Shown here: piece after piece, positions 9,518-17,249 of the stretch | Layout of the letters: each line of letters starts with the position of its first letter | Position numbering within the stretch: the stretch's first letter is position 1 | Assembly (NCBI RefSeq): GCF_007859765.1 | Contig: NZ_SIHJ01000002.1 | Span: forward strand, 620,001-684,000 | DNA: 64,000 bases | Source of the DNA: Posidoniimonas corsicana | Lineage (GTDB): Bacteria > Planctomycetota > Planctomycetia > Pirellulales > Lacipirellulaceae | Reading direction: 5' to 3' | The notes under the pieces: model-generated | Told to the model about the DNA's origin: nothing | The model's input: the letters and a program-made list of their open reading frames with translations, nothing else | Databases searched by the model: none | Program-made: the position numbers and the translations under genes

Positions 9518-11220
9518 GCATCGCCGTCGCCTACCACGGACGCAGCGTCCTGAGCCGCCCGGCCGGCGGCGCGCAGGCGCTCCGCCTGGCGCCCAACCTC
9601 AACCGCGAGGCGGTTGCGTTCGACGCAGCGCTGCGTCACCCCATTAGGTTCCGCGAAGCCGTTTCCGCCCTGCACGACATCGTCATCAACGACCTCCGCT
9701 ACAAGCCGCGAGACCGCGAGGCCTACGAAGCCTGGCGGCGGGAGCAGCGCCGACGCGAGATGCAGGTCAGGGCCACCGCCTTCCAGCAGGCCCGTCAGGA
9801 AGCGCTCGCCGCCAACAACAGCCTGTCGCCCGAATTCGAGGCCGAGTTCAACCAGAAGCGGAGCCGCTACTGGCGGGCGCGGACACAATTCACCCAACGT
9901 CTGATGACCCGCGATCGCGAGATGTGGCGGATGCTGATGCCGCTCGACCCCGTGGTGACGGTCGCCCCGGACGTGGCGTTCTTCGAGTGCTTCTCGGCGG
10001 ATCAGAGCAGCTACGGCTGCCTGACGCTCGACCGCGACGACGCGCTCGGCGCCAGCGCCCAAACGCAACTCGGCACGACCAACGTCGACTATTCGTGGGC
10101 CCTGTACGACCACTTTCAGACACTCCGCAGCTACCGCGAGACGCGGTTGAAGGTCGACCCGGAGGGCTTCGAATCCACGACCGCGGGCGGCGGCGAGCGG
10201 CGGGAAGAGAAGATCGACCTCCCCGACGGATGGCTGCGTGGCTTTATGCAGGTCCAGGCGGCGATGACGCTGCCGATGCGGCGGGTCACGTTGTCCCGTG
10301 ACGCGGTCTACTCGCTGCTCGCCTGGCTGCGGCGCCACAAGGCGCGGACGAGCCCCCGAGCGATGCGGTTCGAGCTCTCGCCGGGCCGCCCGCCAGTCAT
10401 TGCATTGGAGCCCTGGGAAGAGCGGATCACCTCGCACGCGGGCCCCTACGAGGGACGCGCAACCGAACCAGTCCGCATCTGGGGCGTGCGGCGATTGCTG
10501 TCGCTGGCGCGGGTGCTGCCGCTGGCCGAGGCGTTTGACGTCTACCTCCTGGGGACCGGGCTGCCGAGCTTCTGGGTCGCGCGGATGGGCGAGATGCGGC
10601 TGACGCTTGGCCTGAGCGGCTGGACCGCCAACGAGTGGAGCGGGGGGTCGTCGCTCGACCTGCTCGCCCCCCCTGGGGAGGCGAAGCAACACCGGCTGGA
10701 GTCGGCTGTGTCCGCCTTGCAGCGGGAGCGGGCGTTGTCGTTCGACGCGCTGCGGGCCGCCATGCTCTGCGACCCGGGCGACTGCGCCGCGACGCTCAAT
10801 CAGCTTGCCCTCGCGGGCCAGGTGATCCACGACCTGCAGGCCGGCGTGTTCCGCTGGCGGCAGGTGATGGACATGCCGCTCGGCGCAGCGGAGCTAGGCG
10901 AGGCATCACAAGAGGCGACCGAGTCGAAACTCTTGCTACGTGCAGGAGAGGTTGAGCTGGTCAGCCGTACTCCGAGTCAAGACGGGGCGGAGGTGCTGAT
11001 CGGCAAGCACCGTCGAACCGAGTTGGAGCTGGTCATCGATCGCGACGGCGTGGTACGACGGGGCAAGTGCTCGTGCAGCCACCACCATCGCGGCGGGGTC
11101 CGTCGCGGGCCATGCCGTCACCTGCTAGCATTGCGTAGCCTAGCGATGACGAGGCACTCGTCAGAAGATGCCTCAACGACACAATGGTACAACCGCCTAG
11201 TCAACTGGTCAGACAACTAA
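9514..11220 (+). CDS. SWIM zinc-finger protein, last gene of the ternary operon
   Basis: A 568-residue protein starting at ATG 9514 in an ATGA overlap with the previous stop. The open frame extends far upstream to 8962 but that part lies inside the HEAT gene and is not used. The C-terminal segment CSCSHHHRGGVRRGPCRHLL gives a SWIM zinc-binding pattern CxCx12CxH (C519, C521, C534, H536), a fold usually involved in nucleic-acid or protein binding. The preceding 500 residues are mostly helical, with a basic region near residues 65-85 (RDREAYEAWRREQRRREMQ). No membrane segment or export signal is present. SWIM proteins recur next to MoxR/vWA systems, so it is probably the nucleic-acid or target-recognition component. 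The SWIM motif is directly visible; the role is inferred. Confidence 0.82.
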   Translation: MSIAVAYHGRSVLSRPAGGAQALRLAPNLNREAVAFDAALRHPIRFREAVSALHDIVINDLRYKPRDREAYEAWRREQRRREMQVRATAFQQARQEALAANNSLSPEFEAEFNQKRSRYWRARTQFTQRLMTRDREMWRMLMPLDPVVTVAPDVAFFECFSADQSSYGCLTLDRDDALGASAQTQLGTTNVDYSWALYDHFQTLRSYRETRLKVDPEGFESTTAGGGERREEKIDLPDGWLRGFMQVQAAMTLPMRRVTLSRDAVYSLLAWLRRHKARTSPRAMRFELSPGRPPVIALEPWEERITSHAGPYEGRATEPVRIWGVRRLLSLARVLPLAEAFDVYLLGTGLPSFWVARMGEMRLTLGLSGWTANEWSGGSSLDLLAPPGEAKQHRLESAVSALQRERALSFDALRAAMLCDPGDCAATLNQLALAGQVIHDLQAGVFRWRQVMDMPLGAAELGEASQEATESKLLLRAGEVELVSRTPSQDGAEVLIGKHRRTELELVIDRDGVVRRGKCSCSHHHRGGVRRGPCRHLLALRSLAMTRHSSEDASTTQWYNRLVNWSDN

Positions 11221-11240
11221 ACAGCACATTCAATCCAAAC

Positions 11241-11460
11241 GGTGGGGCGCGACCGGCTTTCCAAGACTTTTCTGCGGCGATACGCCGCGGGTGAGATTGG
11301 TAACCATTGCTTCCCCAAGGCCGTTGTTCGTTAGCCGGCAACGTTACCCCGTGCGCCGGCCAAGACGAGCCACAGCTCACCGGCGAACGGGGTAACGTTG
11401 CCGGCCTGAGTGAACGACCTTGGTCCGCAGCCGTGAAGTTGGGAAGCCGGCCGCCCCGCC
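11241..11460 (+). ncRNA. candidate retron msr-msd non-coding RNA
   Basis: The gap between the SWIM gene and the reverse transcriptase folds like a retron RNA. Arm a1 (GGTGGGGCG at 11241-11249 and CCGGCTT at 11253-11259) pairs with arm a2 (AAGCCGG at 11444-11450 and CGCCCCGCC at 11452-11460), with one G-U pair. After a1 is a short hairpin (GCGGCG 11274-11279 with CGCCGC 11283-11288), a plausible msr stem. Then comes a very long hairpin: CCAAGG 11315-11320 with CCTTGG 11418-11423, TTGTTC with GAACGA, a perfect 19-base-pair stem 11334-11352 with 11387-11405, and six more pairs (11354-11359 with 11380-11385) closing a 20-base loop. This is the probable msd, reverse transcribed into msDNA. I could not identify the branching guanosine. 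Confidence 0.78.
11315..11423 (+). repeat. long imperfect inverted repeat (msd-like hairpin)
   Basis: The core is a perfect 19-base inverted repeat (11334-11352 and 11387-11405), extended inward by 6 pairs and outward by two 6-base helices across small internal loops. There is no T-tract after it, so it is not an ordinary terminator. Its placement between paired arms, upstream of a retron-type RT, makes it the best candidate for the reverse-transcribed part of the retron RNA. Confidence 0.85.
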
Positions 11461-11498
11461 ACTTTCATCGTCAACGCCCGTAGGGGCGCCTTGCATCT

Positions 11499-13100
11499 AT
11501 GGGCATGTTCGACTGGCTATCGGGTCTCTTCGGCCGGGCATCGTCGGGACGACCCACCGCGCCCGCCGCCGGCGCCGCCAGCCCAGCCCCGCCGCCCGTC
11601 AGATCCTCGGCGCCCGAACAACAACCGCGTCCGAGGCAGAGCGGCCCAAAGCGGCTCGAGGGGTTGGACGCCAGCCAGTTCGCCCCGCTCGAGATCGACG
11701 ACGCCCGTGGGCAGGCCAAGCGGCTCAGCCGCTCGTTCGGCCGACTCGTGTGGGGAAACCGGACCGACCGGATCCCCCCGGCCAACGACGCCCGCACGCT
11801 GCTGATCGACCGCATGATGGTCGCCGAGGGGCTGGTCACGCCCGAGGAGCTGGCGGACATCCACCGCGTCGGCGCCGAGATGGACCGGCTGCGGCCCGAC
11901 TACGACGCCGCGCACCGCGCCGGCGCCAAGGCCGCCGAGCAGGCGGCCGCCAGCAGCCGCCAGGAACGCGAACAACGCAAGGCGGAGAAGAAAGCGGCCG
12001 CCGCCGAACGCAAGCGTGAGCGTGCCGAACAGATCGCGGAACGCCGCCGCTCGGACATCGTGTTCTTGGGTAGGGGCGTGTCCCGCGGGCTGGCCGATCG
12101 CCAGTCCTACCCCGACCTGCTCGGCTCGTTCGGCCTGCCGGTCATGGCCACGCCCGCCGACGTGGTTAAAGCGATGGGGTTCCTGGACATCGCCGAACTG
12201 CGCTGGCTTGCGTTCCACACTGAAGCGGCCACGCGGACCCACTACGTGCAGTTCACCACGCGCAAGAAGAGCGGCGGCGTACGCGTACTGGCCTCCCCGC
12301 ACCAGAAGCTCCGCCGCGCCCAGGGTTGGGTGCTGGAGAACATCATCGCGAAGATCCGGGTAGATGACGCCGCGCACGGCTTCGTCGCCGGCCGCAGCAC
12401 GGTCAGCAACGCGACGCCCCACGTCGGTCAGCAGGTGGTGGTGAATGCTGACCTGAAGGACTTCTTCCCATCGATCACCTTTTACCGCGTGGAGGGTTTC
12501 TTCCGCCGACTAGGCTACTCGGGCGCCGTGGCGACGATCTTGGCGTTGCTCACAACCGAGTGCCCACGGCAGCAGGTAACCTACGCCGGACAGACACTGT
12601 GGGTCGCCACCGGGCCCCGCTGCCTGCCCCAGGGCGCATGCACCAGCCCAGGCCTGTCGAACGCGATCGCATGGAAGCTCGACCGCCGGCTCGGCGGGAT
12701 GGCGCGGGGCCTCGGCTGGACGTACACCCGCTACGCCGACGACGTAACCTTCTCGGCGTCGGGAGAGCCTGCCGCGAAGGTTGGCTGGCTACTCGCCCGC
12801 CTCAGACACCTCGCCCAAGAAGAAGGCTTCGAGCTCAACCACAAGAAGACCCGGGTGCAACGCCAGAACGCCCAGCAATCGGTAACCGGGCTGGTGGTGA
12901 ACGACCGCGTGGGCGTCTCGCGAAAAACAGTCCGACGGCTACGGGCCATCCTGCACAACGCGAAGCAAACGGGACTAGAGGCCCAGAACCGAGACAACCA
13001 CCCCAACTTCACCGGCTGGGTGCAGGGGATGATCGCCTACGTCGCGATGGCCAACGCAGAACAGGGCGCCAGCCTCCAGGCGGCGTTCGACGAACTCTAG
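11499..13100 (+). CDS. retron-type reverse transcriptase with long N-terminal extension
   Basis: A 533-residue RNA-directed DNA polymerase. The palm motif YADDVTFS (Y412-D415) holds the catalytic aspartates, and DLKDFFPSI supplies the first catalytic Asp. Retron-specific marks are present: NATPH (N304-H308) fits the NAxxH motif of region X, and VTG (462-464) followed by LVVN fits region Y, which recognises the msr stem. PQGACTSPGLSNAI is the usual motif 4. The first 200 residues are an extension: a Pro/Ala-rich tail, then a conserved-looking helical part (about 65-130) and a highly charged coiled-coil-like stretch (about 135-185). Myxobacterial retron RTs are also extended at the N terminus. 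The gene follows the candidate msr-msd by 38 bases. It should make branched msDNA; no toxin-like effector gene is adjacent. Confidence 0.92.
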   Translation: MGMFDWLSGLFGRASSGRPTAPAAGAASPAPPPVRSSAPEQQPRPRQSGPKRLEGLDASQFAPLEIDDARGQAKRLSRSFGRLVWGNRTDRIPPANDARTLLIDRMMVAEGLVTPEELADIHRVGAEMDRLRPDYDAAHRAGAKAAEQAAASSRQEREQRKAEKKAAAAERKRERAEQIAERRRSDIVFLGRGVSRGLADRQSYPDLLGSFGLPVMATPADVVKAMGFLDIAELRWLAFHTEAATRTHYVQFTTRKKSGGVRVLASPHQKLRRAQGWVLENIIAKIRVDDAAHGFVAGRSTVSNATPHVGQQVVVNADLKDFFPSITFYRVEGFFRRLGYSGAVATILALLTTECPRQQVTYAGQTLWVATGPRCLPQGACTSPGLSNAIAWKLDRRLGGMARGLGWTYTRYADDVTFSASGEPAAKVGWLLARLRHLAQEEGFELNHKKTRVQRQNAQQSVTGLVVNDRVGVSRKTVRRLRAILHNAKQTGLEAQNRDNHPNFTGWVQGMIAYVAMANAEQGASLQAAFDEL

Positions 13101-13402
13101 CCGCACATCTGGCGCGACGCCGGGTAGAGTTCGATCCACCGGTCGGGGTGGAAGCGGACCAGCCGTAGGCTCTCGAGTTCCTCGGCGCGACGTTCCACGA
13201 GCCCGAGCGCTTCGTCGAGTTGCTCGGCAAGCTGATCAACCGTCACCGATGCGCCCGCGGAGTCGCACGAGTGCAGGTGGCGGAGGATGTCGCCGCGAAG
13301 TGATGACCAGCGCTGCCAGGCGCCGGCCGGCCTGGGGCTGAACCGCGGGCGTGAATCTACCGGCAGATTGACAGTTTGACCGGATCGTTGCTCTTCCGAC
13401 AT
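13097..13402 (-). CDS. small winged-helix-like protein convergent to the retron RT
   Basis: A 101-residue protein whose stop codon overlaps that of the RT by three bases, tail to tail. The start at 13402 (MSEEQ) is chosen over an ATG five codons upstream because AGGAG lies seven bases before it. Residues about 40-90 (RGDILRHLHSC, VTVDQLAEQLDEA, VERRAEELESLRLVRF) have the pattern of a winged helix-turn-helix, with two helices, a recognition helix and a short wing ending in WIELYP. It could regulate the neighbouring island, but no operator is evident. It could also be an unrelated housekeeping regulator. Confidence that it is a real gene is moderate to good; the DNA-binding call is inference. 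Confidence 0.65.
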   Translation of the reverse strand: MSEEQRSGQTVNLPVDSRPRFSPRPAGAWQRWSSLRGDILRHLHSCDSAGASVTVDQLAEQLDEALGLVERRAEELESLRLVRFHPDRWIELYPASRQMCG

Positions 13403-13460
13403 CGCATCGCTCCTCATGCGTGGTTAACGGCACTGGATATCCCACAACGGGTTGGCCCGG

Positions 13461-13601
13461 CTACCGTCTGCCGCGTCTTGCGAGGGGATCGCCTCCGGTC
13501 AACGAGCGATTCCTGGCAAGACCTGTGATAGTGTACACCCGACCACCACCAACGCAAGGGGCAATGGCACCTTTGGTGACATATTGAATCCTCCGCGACA
13601 T
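13461..13601 (-). CDS. possible 46-residue small protein
   Basis: A short frame starting with MSRRIQYVTKG, with AGGAACGGGAG directly before its ATG at 13601, which is a strong-looking ribosome binding site. The product is basic and ends in RRGRR. No family is recognised and no neighbour overlaps it. It may be a small peptide gene upstream of the winged-helix gene on the same strand, or simply a chance frame in GC-rich DNA. Confidence 0.22.
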   Translation of the reverse strand: MSRRIQYVTKGAIAPCVGGGRVYTITGLARNRSLTGGDPLARRGRR

Positions 13602-13924
13602 CTCCCGTTCCTCACAAACTGCGCGTCTTAGCACAGCGCGTCGGCAAGGCTTCATTGGGGCCGTCTGATCGTTCCCAGGAGAGAGTCATAAAGGCGGCTG
13701 GCTGCTGCGTCGGGCCCCCTAGTTCTCCGGTCGACCGAGAGACGCCGAGTGGAACTGCTCGCGCCGTTGGAGACAATGAGCCCTTCTGCGCAAAACGGAG
13801 TGGCGGGGAACATTTGCCGCCGGTGGGTGTGCATTAGAATAAGGCCCTGGCAGGCGGAGCGAGGCCCGTGCCATGCGCGGCCGGGTAAGCAGGCATTGCT
13901 CGCGGTTGGAGGAGAGGAACCGTC
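13602..13924. other. intergenic stretch without a supported gene
   Basis: I see no supported gene in this gap. Two roughly 60-codon frames on opposite strands (around 13652-13837) mirror each other and lack ribosome binding sites. The right end carries a GGAGGAGAGG motif that serves as the ribosome binding site for the next gene, so its promoter probably lies within about 100 bases upstream. Confidence 0.5.
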
Positions 13925-15709
13925 ATGAGAGTCGAGAACCGACGCCGCGGGTGGCGCCTGTCACGGGTAGTTCCATTGTTCCTGGCGTTTGCGACCGTCG
14001 GTAGCGCCAACGCCGCGTTCACCGAACAGGGCGCCACCATCCTGGGTGGCGCCAACTACTCCGCCCGCAGCGTCTCGCTGGCGGACATTGACAACGACGG
14101 CGACCTCGACGCCTACTTCCAGGGTTCGACTTCCTCCGCCCGTCAGTTGTGGCGCAACAATACCATCGGCTCGGGCAGCCCCGCCTTCACGAACATCACC
14201 TCCAGCATGCTCCCCTCGGGGCTGAGTTCCTCCTGGAGCTCGGCCTGGGCCGACTACAACGGCGACGGCCTTGTGGACGTCTTTATCGGGCAGACAAACA
14301 GCTCGGGGAACACGGGCACGGTGCTTCGCAACAACCCGTGGGGGTTTTCCAACGTCAGCGCTTCAACGGGGCTCAACGACCCGGGGTTTCACCAGAACGT
14401 GGGCTGGGCCGATATCGACAACGATCGCGACCTCGACCTATTGATTGGCATGGAGGGCCCCTTCGAACGGCACGAGGTCTACCTGCAGGGTCCGTCGGGC
14501 AGCTTTACGCCGGTGGGGGCCCAGACCGGGTTCCAGGTAGCGCACGGGACCAAGGCCTACGGCATGGCCATCGGCGACACCGACGGCGACGGCGATCTGG
14601 ACGTCTATATCTCTACCTGCCGTAGCGCGGGCAACATCCGCAACAACTTCTTCCAGAACATGCTGGTCGAGACTGGCACGCTCGGCTTTGTCGACATCGC
14701 GGACAGCAACGGCACGCAGTTCTACGACAACAGCTACGGCTCGGAGTTCATCGACCTGGATAACGACGGCGACCTCGACCTCTACATGACCGGCGCCGAC
14801 GGCAGCGACACCAAGATCTGGAGGAACGACGGCGGCAACCAGTTCACCGACGTCGACTCGATCACCGGGCACAAGCTGCTGAGCACCAACGGCGTCGACT
14901 TCAACGGCAGCAAGGCCGTCGACTACGACAACGACGGGGACCTCGACCTCTACTTCCACGACAACCTTTCGGCCAACGGCAACCAGCGGCTGTTCCGCAA
15001 CGACGGCGGCTGGCAGTTTACCGACGTCACCGCCATCGAGGGCCTCGATACGGCGGCCGGCGGCGCGCCGGTAGGCGCCGGCGCCTACGACAGCGCATGG
15101 GGCGACCTGGACCTGGACGGCGATCAGGACCTCATCACGCCCAACAACTCCACGCTCAACGGCGTCCCCACCCCGGAGCGGGTCTACATCAGCGACGCTT
15201 CAACCAACGGCAACCACTGGCTGTACGTCGAACTAGACGGACCTGCCTACAACACGACCGGCGTGGGCGCCTCGGTGTACGCCGAGGTGGCCGAGGGCGA
15301 ACTCGCCGGCGCTACGCTCCGCCGCGAGGCGAACACCAACCCGGGCACCTTCAACCAGAGCGACCTCCCGGTGCACTTCGGCCTGGCCGACGCCGCGACC
15401 ATCGAAGAGCTACGCGTCGTGTGGCCGGACGGCACGAAGCAGACGGTGGGCCAAGTGGCGGCCAACCAGCGGCTGACGATCTCGTACCTGCCGGGCGACT
15501 ACAGCGGCGACGGCGTCGTCGACGCGGCCGACTACGTTGTCTGGCGCGATGGCCTGGGCGGCGTGTACCAGCAGTCGGACTACCTGGTCTGGCGCGACAA
15601 CTTCGGCGCCTCGCTCGCCACGGACGCCGGATCGACCATCCCGGAACCAGTCGCCACGGGCCTCGCCTGCCTGATCGCGATGGCCTGCGGCTTCCGCCGG
15701 GCTCGCTAA
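13925..15709 (+). CDS. secreted FG-GAP/VCBS repeat protein with ASPIC/UnbV, dockerin-like and PEP-CTERM segments
   Basis: A 594-residue exported protein preceded by an excellent GGAGGAGAGG site. It has a signal peptide (basic start, hydrophobic core, cut near SANA-AF, about residue 31). Calcium-binding FG-GAP-like repeats follow, each carrying DxDxDGDxD loops (ADIDNDGDLDAYF, DLDNDGDLDLYM, DYDNDGDLDLYF), predicting a seven-bladed propeller. An ASPIC/UnbV-type domain lies at about residues 450-520 (PVHFGLADAATIEELRVVWP). Then come a dockerin-like pair ([19 protein letters not shown] and a shortened second copy) and a PEP-CTERM tail (IPEP, hydrophobic helix, RRAR end). It is probably exported and anchored or released by an exosortase pathway; ligand unknown. 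The gene overlaps the convergent peroxidase gene by four bases at the stops. Confidence 0.9.
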   Translation: MRVENRRRGWRLSRVVPLFLAFATVGSANAAFTEQGATILGGANYSARSVSLADIDNDGDLDAYFQGSTSSARQLWRNNTIGSGSPAFTNITSSMLPSGLSSSWSSAWADYNGDGLVDVFIGQTNSSGNTGTVLRNNPWGFSNVSASTGLNDPGFHQNVGWADIDNDRDLDLLIGMEGPFERHEVYLQGPSGSFTPVGAQTGFQVAHGTKAYGMAIGDTDGDGDLDVYISTCRSAGNIRNNFFQNMLVETGTLGFVDIADSNGTQFYDNSYGSEFIDLDNDGDLDLYMTGADGSDTKIWRNDGGNQFTDVDSITGHKLLSTNGVDFNGSKAVDYDNDGDLDLYFHDNLSANGNQRLFRNDGGWQFTDVTAIEGLDTAAGGAPVGAGAYDSAWGDLDLDGDQDLITPNNSTLNGVPTPERVYISDASTNGNHWLYVELDGPAYNTTGVGASVYAEVAEGELAGATLRREANTNPGTFNQSDLPVHFGLADAATIEELRVVWPDGTKQTVGQVAANQRLTISYLPGDYSGDGVVDAADYVVWRDGLGGVYQQSDYLVWRDNFGASLATDAGSTIPEPVATGLACLIAMACGFRRAR

Positions 15710-15984
15710 CGCGGCCCCCTCTTCCGGCGGCGCCAGCACACAACGCCAAACAGCAGGGGCTTCAGCAGGCTCGGCTCAGGCGCCGCGTGCGGGGAACGAT
15801 TGCCGCCCGCGGGCGATTCCCAGGTGCGGCCAAGGTTGTCCCGCCAGACGGTGTAGTCGGCTGCGTCAACCACAGCGTCGCCGTTGCCGTCGGCGGCGAG
15901 CGTCCCGCCGCCACCGACAGCCTGTCGCCAGATCACATAGTCCGCCGCGTCGACGACGCCGTCGCCGCTGTAGTCGCCCGGCAG
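15488..15984. repeat. perfect 41-base inverted repeat formed by two dockerin cassettes
   Basis: The bases 15488-15528 (end of the FG-GAP gene) reappear as an exact reverse complement at 15944-15984 (inside the peroxidase gene). Both encode the [14 protein letters not shown] part of the dockerin-like cassette in two convergent genes. The identity at synonymous sites suggests recent copying or gene conversion of the cassette rather than only protein-level selection. Confidence 0.9.
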
Positions 15985-17124
15985 CGTGAAGAACGGGTCG
16001 GCGAAGAGGCCGCTGGTGAGGAACACCTCGTCGGTGAGGGTCTCGAGGAACGCGACAAGCTGCGCTACCTCTTGCTCGTCGAGGCCAAGCTCAACCGGGT
16101 CCCTCAGCGACTGGTCCAGCGCCGGCGTGTCCTGCACCCCTTCGTTGTAGAACTCCACCACTTCCTGCAGCGTCGAGAACCGGCCGTCGTGCATAAAGTG
16201 CCCCCGCACGGCGACGTTCCGCAGCGACGGCGTCTTGAACTGGCCCTGCCCCGCCCCTTCGTCTTCGACAATCTCGTCCAGTCCGACGTTGGTCGCCTGC
16301 TGGCCGACCTGGGCGTGGGTGGTGTGGCAGCCAGCGCACCTGCCGGCGCCGTGGAACAGTTCCCGGCCGGCCAGTTCGTCGGGGGTGAACACGCTCTCGA
16401 AGTCGGGATCGGTCGATCCGGGCGCGAACGCCTGATCGTACTTCGCTTGGTAGGAGACCATCGCCCGCTCGAACTGCGCGATCGACTTGGCCATCCGGTC
16501 CGGGGTGACCTCGGGCGATCCGAAGGCGGCCTCGAAGAGGGCCGGGTAGAACCTGGTGGCGCCGAGCTTCTCGACCACCTCTTCGAGTGACGAGCCCATC
16601 TCCCGCGGGTCCTCGATCGGCATCAACGCCTGCTGTTCGAGGGACTCGGCGCGCTCGTCCCAGAACGCCGCGCCGCTGATGTAGTAGCCGCCGTTGGCCA
16701 GCGCCATGGAGTGCCGGTCGGTCAGGTGGCCGTCGACGCCCTCGCTGAACCTGTTGGCGTCGGAGAACCCGGTCGACTGCTGGTGGCACGAGGCGCAAGA
16801 CGTGCTGCCGTCGTGCGACAGGCGTTTGTCGTAGAACAGCACCCGGCCGAGCGTGGCGCCCGCGTCCGTTAGCAGGTTGTCGGCCGGCGTGTTGTCCAGC
16901 GCCGCCACCTCGCCCGAACGGAAGTGGGCAGGCAGGTTATCAATGGCATACTCGACGTACCGCGAACCTTCCGACGCAAGGCGCGGGACCTGCGGCTGGC
17001 TCGCATCCGCCATCGGCGCCGCAGCCACGGCAATGAACACCACCGCGCAGATCACAGGCGCTACGCGCACCCGCGTAGCGGATCGGTCAGTCGACGCTAC
17101 CAACAGCGATCCCATTCTCCACAT
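15706..17124 (-). CDS. di-haem cytochrome c peroxidase (MauG/CcpA family) with dockerin-like and PEP-CTERM tail
   Basis: A 472-residue exported protein. An N-terminal hydrophobic segment (VAPVICAVVFIAVAAAPMADA) serves as signal peptide. Two haem c sites are visible, CASCH (C110, C113, H114) and CAGCH (C263, C266, H267), in the order and spacing of the bacterial di-haem peroxidase family. FDxRLSHDGSTSC- and FKTPSLRNVAV-like segments agree with this. After residue 390 come two dockerin-like units ([18 protein letters not shown] and [20 protein letters not shown]) and a PEP-type tail ending in RRRKRGPR. The start at 17124 has GAAGGGC upstream. The enzyme would reduce hydrogen peroxide or oxidise a partner in the periplasm or at the surface. 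The dockerin/PEP tail on a haem enzyme is a planctomycete trait. A gap of 125 bases separates it from the M61 gene. Confidence 0.92.
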   Translation of the reverse strand: MWRMGSLLVASTDRSATRVRVAPVICAVVFIAVAAAPMADASQPQVPRLASEGSRYVEYAIDNLPAHFRSGEVAALDNTPADNLLTDAGATLGRVLFYDKRLSHDGSTSCASCHQQSTGFSDANRFSEGVDGHLTDRHSMALANGGYYISGAAFWDERAESLEQQALMPIEDPREMGSSLEEVVEKLGATRFYPALFEAAFGSPEVTPDRMAKSIAQFERAMVSYQAKYDQAFAPGSTDPDFESVFTPDELAGRELFHGAGRCAGCHTTHAQVGQQATNVGLDEIVEDEGAGQGQFKTPSLRNVAVRGHFMHDGRFSTLQEVVEFYNEGVQDTPALDQSLRDPVELGLDEQEVAQLVAFLETLTDEVFLTSGLFADPFFTLPGDYSGDGVVDAADYVIWRQAVGGGGTLAADGNGDAVVDAADYTVWRDNLGRTWESPAGGNRSPHAAPEPSLLKPLLFGVVCWRRRKRGPR

Positions 17125-17249
17125 GCCCTTCTTTCACGCCATTCCCAGCAGCATCTCCACCTTCGTTGTACTCCGGGCAAGAGAGCGTCTCAAGTTTGCG
17201 GGCGCGCGGGCACGGCGCCCCGAAGAAGCGGCCTGACGAAGAGAACCGG

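Noticed and set aside
9307-10830. 507-codon minus-strand open frame opposite the SWIM gene
   Set aside because: It lies entirely antisense to a coherent SWIM-protein gene, has low-complexity Arg/Ala/Gly-rich composition typical of GC-rich shadow frames, and lacks a ribosome site.
11315-11423. Hairpin read as an intrinsic terminator of the ternary operon
   Set aside because: There is no T-tract after it, the stem is far longer than a terminator, and flanking a1/a2 arms plus the RT gene fit a retron better.
13652-13837. Mirror-image 60-codon frames on both strands
   Set aside because: Each is the reverse-complement shadow of the other and neither has a ribosome site.
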